Shown piece by piece: positions 60,465 through 64,000 of a DNA stretch of 64,000 nucleotides. Source of the stretch: Pseudarthrobacter raffinosi. GTDB lineage: Bacteria > Actinomycetota > Actinomycetes > Actinomycetales > Micrococcaceae. The first letter of the stretch is position 1; every line of letters begins with the position of its first letter. The stretch is taken from positions 124,001 to 188,000 of the forward strand of contig NZ_JAMXBH010000001.1 in assembly GCF_023913735.1 (NCBI RefSeq). Reading direction: 5' to 3'. The notes under the pieces are model-generated. The model ran no database searches. It was not told where the DNA came from and saw nothing but the letters and a program-made list of their open reading frames with translations. The translations under genes were made by a program, and so were the position numbers.

Positions 60465-61886
60465 CTATGCCTTGTGCGGCGGGCGCGTCATGGACATAAC
60501 GTCCAGCGCGGTGTCCAGCTGCTCTTCGGTGACCTCGCCGCGCTCCAGGAAGCCCATGGCGACGACGGTCTCACGGATGGTGAGGCCCTCGGCCACTGCC
60601 TTCTTGGCGATTTTGGCCGCGTTCTCGTAGCCGATGTACTTGTTCAGCGGAGTCACGATCGAGGGGGAGGCCTCGGCCAGGAAGCGGGCGCGCTCCACGT
60701 TGGCGGTGATGCCGTCGATCATCTTGTCCGCCATGACGCGGCTGGTGTTGGCCAGCAGGCGGATCGACTCGAGCAGGTTGGCGGCCATCACGGGGATGCC
60801 GACATTGAGCTCGAAGGCGCCGTTGGTGCCGGACCAGGCGATGGCGGTGTCGTTGCCGATGACCTGGGCGCAGACCATGATGGATGCCTCGCAGATGACC
60901 GGGTTGACCTTGCCCGGCATGATCGAGGAGCCCGGCTGCAGGTCCGGGATGGCGATTTCGCCGAGGCCGGTGTTGGGGCCGGAGCCCATCCAGCGGAGGT
61001 CATTGTTGATCTTCATGAAGGAGATCGCGATGTTGCGCAGCTGGCTTGAGCCTTCGATGAGGCCGTCGCGGTTGGCCTGGGCCTCGAAGTGGTCGCGGGC
61101 CTCGGTCAGCGGCAGGCCGGTGTCCGTGGCGAGCAGTTCGATGACACGTTCCGGGAAGCCGGCAGGGGTGTTGATGCCGGTGCCCACCGCGGTGCCGCCG
61201 AGCGGAACTTCGGCAACACGGGGGAGTGCGGCGTTGATGCGCTCGATGCCGTAGCGGACCTGGGCTGCGTAGCCGCCGAACTCCTGGCCGAGCGTCACCG
61301 GGGTGGCGTCCATGAGGTGGGTGCGGCCGGACTTGACGACGTCCTTGAACTCCACGGCCTTGCGTTCCAGCGACTCGGCCAGGTAGACGAACGCCGGGAT
61401 GAGGTCGTTGATCAGGGCCGAGGTGGCGGCGACGTGGACCGAGGTGGGGAAGACGTCGTTGGAGGACTGTGAGGCGTTGACGTGGTCGTTCGGGTGGACA
61501 ACTTTGTCACTCCCGGCGGCTTTGAGGGCACGCGTGGCCAGCTCGGCGAGGACCTCGTTCATGTTCATGTTCGAGGACGTGCCGGAACCGGTCTGGAAGA
61601 CGTCGATGGGGAAGTCGCCGTCGTACTTGCCGGCAGCTACCTCATCGGCAGCCGCAGCGATCGCCTTGGCCAGCTCGCCGTCGAGCACCCCAAGTTCTGC
61701 GTTGGCCTGCGCGGCAGCCTTCTTGACCCGGGCCAGCGCCTCGATGTGCGCGCGTTCCAGGGTCTTGCCGGAGATGGGGAAGTTTTCAACTGCACGCTGC
61801 GTCTGTGCACGGTACAGGGCGTTCACGGGGACGCGGACTTCGCCCATCGTGTCGTGTTCAATGCGGAATTCTTCAGTGGAAGTCAT
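60465..61886 (-). CDS. fumC: class II fumarate hydratase
   Basis: FumC hydrates fumarate to malate. The 473-residue homotetrameric enzyme of the fumarase/aspartase superfamily shows [28 protein letters not shown], the signature [12 protein letters not shown] and the C-terminal [17 protein letters not shown]. No iron-sulfur cluster is expected. It lies upstream of tetR on the same strand and 76 nt downstream of a beta carbonic anhydrase gene. Confidence 0.97.
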   Translation of the reverse strand: MTSTEEFRIEHDTMGEVRVPVNALYRAQTQRAVENFPISGKTLERAHIEALARVKKAAAQANAELGVLDGELAKAIAAAADEVAAGKYDGDFPIDVFQTGSGTSSNMNMNEVLAELATRALKAAGSDKVVHPNDHVNASQSSNDVFPTSVHVAATSALINDLIPAFVYLAESLERKAVEFKDVVKSGRTHLMDATPVTLGQEFGGYAAQVRYGIERINAALPRVAEVPLGGTAVGTGINTPAGFPERVIELLATDTGLPLTEARDHFEAQANRDGLIEGSSQLRNIAISFMKINNDLRWMGSGPNTGLGEIAIPDLQPGSSIMPGKVNPVICEASIMVCAQVIGNDTAIAWSGTNGAFELNVGIPVMAANLLESIRLLANTSRVMADKMIDGITANVERARFLAEASPSIVTPLNKYIGYENAAKIAKKAVAEGLTIRETVVAMGFLERGEVTEEQLDTALDVMSMTRPPHKA

Positions 61887-61962
61887 GGGGCTAGCTTAGG
61901 GCGATCGGGGGCCCGGACTAAAACCGTGAACCGCATGCTACGGGCACTGATTCGGGCTGGGC

Positions 61963-62577
61963 CTAGACCTCGCCGATCCCGGAAACCACGTTGGCGTGGC
62001 CCTCGGCGAGGCTGTACGAGAGGCCGATCACCGCGGCGCGGCCGTCCTCGATTGCGGCCGAAATCACACGGGAGCTGTCCACCAGGCGCTTGGACGTCTG
62101 CTTCACGTGCTCCACCACCATGTCGTTGATCTCGTGCTCGCCGTTCCGCATGGACGTCAAGACAGAAGGCGTGATGCGTTCCACCAGGTCCCGCATAAAG
62201 CCCACCGGCATGTTGCCGGTGTCCACTGCGGACTTGGTGGCACTGACGGCGCCGCAGCTGTCATGTCCCAGCACCACGATCAGCGGCACCCCCAGCACAC
62301 TGATGCTGTACTCGAGGGAGCCCAGGACGGCGTCGTCAATCACCTGGCCGGCGGTGCGCACCACAAAGGCGTCCCCCAGGCCGAGGTCGAAGATAATCTC
62401 CGCGGCGAGCCGGGAGTCCGAGCAGCCGAAGATCACGGCAAACGGGTGCTGGTTTTCCACCAGCGACGACCGGCGGGACGCGTCCTGGTTCGGGTGCGAC
62501 GATTCGCCGGCAACAAAGCGTTCGTTGCCTTCGCGCATGCGGCGCCAGGCAAGGGCAGGGGTCAGGTAGGTAGCCAC
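61963..62577 (-). CDS. beta-class carbonic anhydrase
   Basis: The 204-residue enzyme interconverts CO2 and bicarbonate. Zinc ligands and catalytic dyad are visible: Cys52, Asp54-Arg56 in FGCSDSR, His105 and Cys108 in VLGHDSCGA. The middle segment (VRTAGQVIDDAVLGSLEYSISVLG) is typical. Length and motifs match the actinobacterial type. It lies between DUF4245 and fumC, all on the minus strand. Confidence 0.95.
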   Translation of the reverse strand: MATYLTPALAWRRMREGNERFVAGESSHPNQDASRRSSLVENQHPFAVIFGCSDSRLAAEIIFDLGLGDAFVVRTAGQVIDDAVLGSLEYSISVLGVPLIVVLGHDSCGAVSATKSAVDTGNMPVGFMRDLVERITPSVLTSMRNGEHEINDMVVEHVKQTSKRLVDSSRVISAAIEDGRAAVIGLSYSLAEGHANVVSGIGEV

Positions 62578-62586
62578 GGGCTTACT

Positions 62587-63276
62587 TTACGGGGCGGTGC
62601 TGGCTGACGGTGAAACTGTGACGGCCGGGTTGGCGTCCATGGACTGTACGACGGCGGTGGCGAGTTCGGCGAATTCGTCCAGCTGAGCGCTTCCCGTCAG
62701 GACAACGGTGGTTCCGCGGTAATTCAGCACCATGCTCTTCTCGCCTTTGCCGGTGTCACGCAGCTCCCAGTCCTGTCCGCCCGCCGCACGCGTTCCCGTC
62801 ACGGGAGCGCTCTTGGTCTGCTGGACGAGCCAGGTGGGGTTGGACTGGCGGGTCTGGACTAGGCTGATGAAGGACTCGTTTGGTGTCAGGTAGCCAACTT
62901 CCCACGTGGGAACGCCGCTGCCGCTGCCCGACTCCCATCGGGCGTAGTTGGACGTGAACGACTTGCCGGTGTCCGGTGTTACGGGTGTGAATCCCGCCAC
63001 ATCCGTGGCGTTCCGGGCCACTGCGCCGACGTCGATGTTCGGGCGGAATCCGTCGCTCTTGGGGAGGGGGTTCATCAGGATGATGGGCAGGAAGGCGGCG
63101 ATGCTGACCACCAGGGCAACGATCATGCCGATCACGGAGGCATTGGCGCGCTTCGCCGCGGCGGCCGGGATTACTGGGCGGACGGGGGCTGTTTCGGCAG
63201 TGCCTGCGCCGTCGCCGTTTGCTCCGGATTCGGAGGGGTCGGGCCCGGGGCTGGTCTTTTCCTGCTTTTCACTCAC
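62587..63276 (-). CDS. DUF4245 domain-containing membrane protein
   Basis: The 229-residue protein has an acidic, disordered N-terminus, one TM helix (about 48-70, VIGMIVALVVSIAAFLPIILM) and an extracytoplasmic domain with conserved VGAVARNATDVAGFTPVTPDTGKSFTSNYARWESG. In mycobacteria its relative is next to glpX and fum, as here. The GTG at 63276 follows GAGGG; ATG 63294 (six codons more) is equally possible. The function is unknown. Confidence 0.85.
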   Translation of the reverse strand: MSEKQEKTSPGPDPSESGANGDGAGTAETAPVRPVIPAAAAKRANASVIGMIVALVVSIAAFLPIILMNPLPKSDGFRPNIDVGAVARNATDVAGFTPVTPDTGKSFTSNYARWESGSGSGVPTWEVGYLTPNESFISLVQTRQSNPTWLVQQTKSAPVTGTRAAGGQDWELRDTGKGEKSMVLNYRGTTVVLTGSAQLDEFAELATAVVQSMDANPAVTVSPSASTAP

Positions 63277-63471
63277 CCCTCTATAGTCGCCCATGTTTAC
63301 GCGCAACTCACAGTCGGGGGAGGGCGGGGGACTCCGGGCCCATGTTGCAGGACTGCGTCATGCCACGCCCCGACGGCGCCGCCACGACTATGATCAGTAC
63401 CAGAGGAATCACCGCACCGGCTGAATCCGGCCGCGCGGGTCCAATGATCGCCACTCGAAGAAGAGGTTCAC

Positions 63472-64000
63472 GTGTCACCAGCGCCTATGACCCAGCAGTA
63501 CTCTACGATTTCCCCCTCCCTGGCCGTGGGCATCGACGAGCCAGACCGCAACCTCGCCCTTGAGCTTGTCCGCGTCACCGAGGCCGCGGCCATCGCCGGC
63601 GGCCACTGGGTTGGTTTCGGCGACAAGAACAAGGCGGACGGCGCGGCCGTTGACGCCATGCGCTCCTTCCTTCACACGGTCCACTTCAACGGCGTTGTGG
63701 TCATCGGCGAAGGCGAAAAAGACGAAGCCCCCATGCTGTTCAACGGCGAACACGTTGGCGACGGCACCGGTCCTGAGTGCGACGTTGCCGTGGACCCGAT
63801 CGACGGCACCCGCCTGGCCGCCCTCGGCATCAACAACGCGCTGGCAGTCCTCGCCGTGGCTGAGCGCGGCTCCATGTTCGATCCGTCCGCGGTGTTCTAC
63901 ATGGAAAAGCTCGTCACGGGGCCGGAAGCCGCCGACATGGTGGACCTCCGCCTGCCGGTCAAGCAGAACCTGCACCTGATCGCCAAGGCAAAGGGCGTGA
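63472..64000 (+). CDS. glpX: class II fructose-1,6-bisphosphatase, partial (runs off the right edge)
   Basis: GlpX dephosphorylates fructose-1,6-bisphosphate for gluconeogenesis, the main FBPase of actinobacteria. The visible 176 codons begin [20 protein letters not shown] and contain [35 protein letters not shown], the metal-binding [14 protein letters not shown] and the DPIDGTRL motif. The GTG at 63472 has AAGAGG 6 nt upstream; the ATG at 63487 is five codons later. The C-terminal half is outside the window. It is divergent from DUF4245. Confidence 0.96.
   Translation, partial: MSPAPMTQQYSTISPSLAVGIDEPDRNLALELVRVTEAAAIAGGHWVGFGDKNKADGAAVDAMRSFLHTVHFNGVVVIGEGEKDEAPMLFNGEHVGDGTGPECDVAVDPIDGTRLAALGINNALAVLAVAERGSMFDPSAVFYMEKLVTGPEAADMVDLRLPVKQNLHLIAKAKGV

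Overview
The window is high-GC bacterial chromosome from an actinobacterium, most likely the Micrococcaceae (Arthrobacter / Pseudarthrobacter type). The grounds are the mycothiol conjugate amidase gene mca, DUF501, DUF4307 and DUF4245 proteins, an FtsB-type divisome protein, many GTG/TTG starts, and two gene orders shared with mycobacteria as I remember them: mazG-eno-ftsB-DUF501-ppx, and greA-DUF4307-mca-small membrane protein-hemolysin III-uppS-phoH2 followed by fumC-(beta carbonic anhydrase)-DUF4245-glpX. There is no phage, plasmid, insertion sequence, rRNA or CRISPR array. The genes are mostly housekeeping; the unusual material lies in the intergenic DNA.

Layout. 0-4.5 kb: partial hexapeptide-repeat protein, a methyltransferase and a one-carbon locus (purU divergent from glyA-folD, the latter behind a ZTP riboswitch). 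4.6-9.6 kb: two-TM protein, xthA, trpS, 2H phosphoesterase, YihY membrane protein, convergent alpha/beta hydrolase. 9.6-13.3 kb: sdhCDAB on the minus strand. 13.4-18 kb: manC, M20 amidohydrolase, ohrR-ohr-oxidoreductase with a clear OhrR-type operator. 18.3-28.3 kb: a nucleoside uptake and salvage cluster (BMP lipoprotein, ATPase, two permeases, cytidine deaminase, thymidine phosphorylase, two DedA proteins, adenosine deaminase). 28.3-35.8 kb: mazG, eno, ftsB, DUF501, ppx, a membrane-anchored subtilase and type II NADH dehydrogenase. 35.8-42.8 kb: ACT-GNAT fusion protein, a tRNA with anticodon UAA, and a branched-chain amino acid ABC transporter whose two transcription units each carry a CRP/GlxR-like site. 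43-47.7 kb: Bax-inhibitor-1 protein and galactose genes galT-galK / galM. 47.7-64 kb: AI-2E protein, ilvA, rhomboid, then the mca/phoH2/fumC/glpX block.

How the genes work together. Nucleosides enter through the BMP transporter and are deaminated and phosphorolysed by the co-transcribed enzymes. One-carbon units pass through GlyA, FolD and PurU under ZTP/purine control. Galactose is opened by GalM and processed by GalK and GalT (galE is not here). sdhCDAB, fumC and ndh serve the TCA cycle and respiratory chain. ohrR-ohr and mca handle peroxide and electrophile stress.

Main points of interest. (1) A family of long palindromic elements placed at the 3' ends of genes (356-421, 4521-4586, 15923-16020, 18013-18069, degenerate 59461-59505), with shared short cores and variable arms. 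(2) A 227-bp nested inverted repeat at 57073-57299. (3) A 36-codon ORF with a very good ribosome binding site overlapping the start of phoH2, where mycobacteria carry the phoAT antitoxin. (4) A TetR operon whose MFS efflux gene seems reduced to its first ~27 codons, fused to one of the repeats. (5) A UAA-anticodon tRNA with a short variable loop. (6) A LivH permease with an N-terminal secreted beta-domain.
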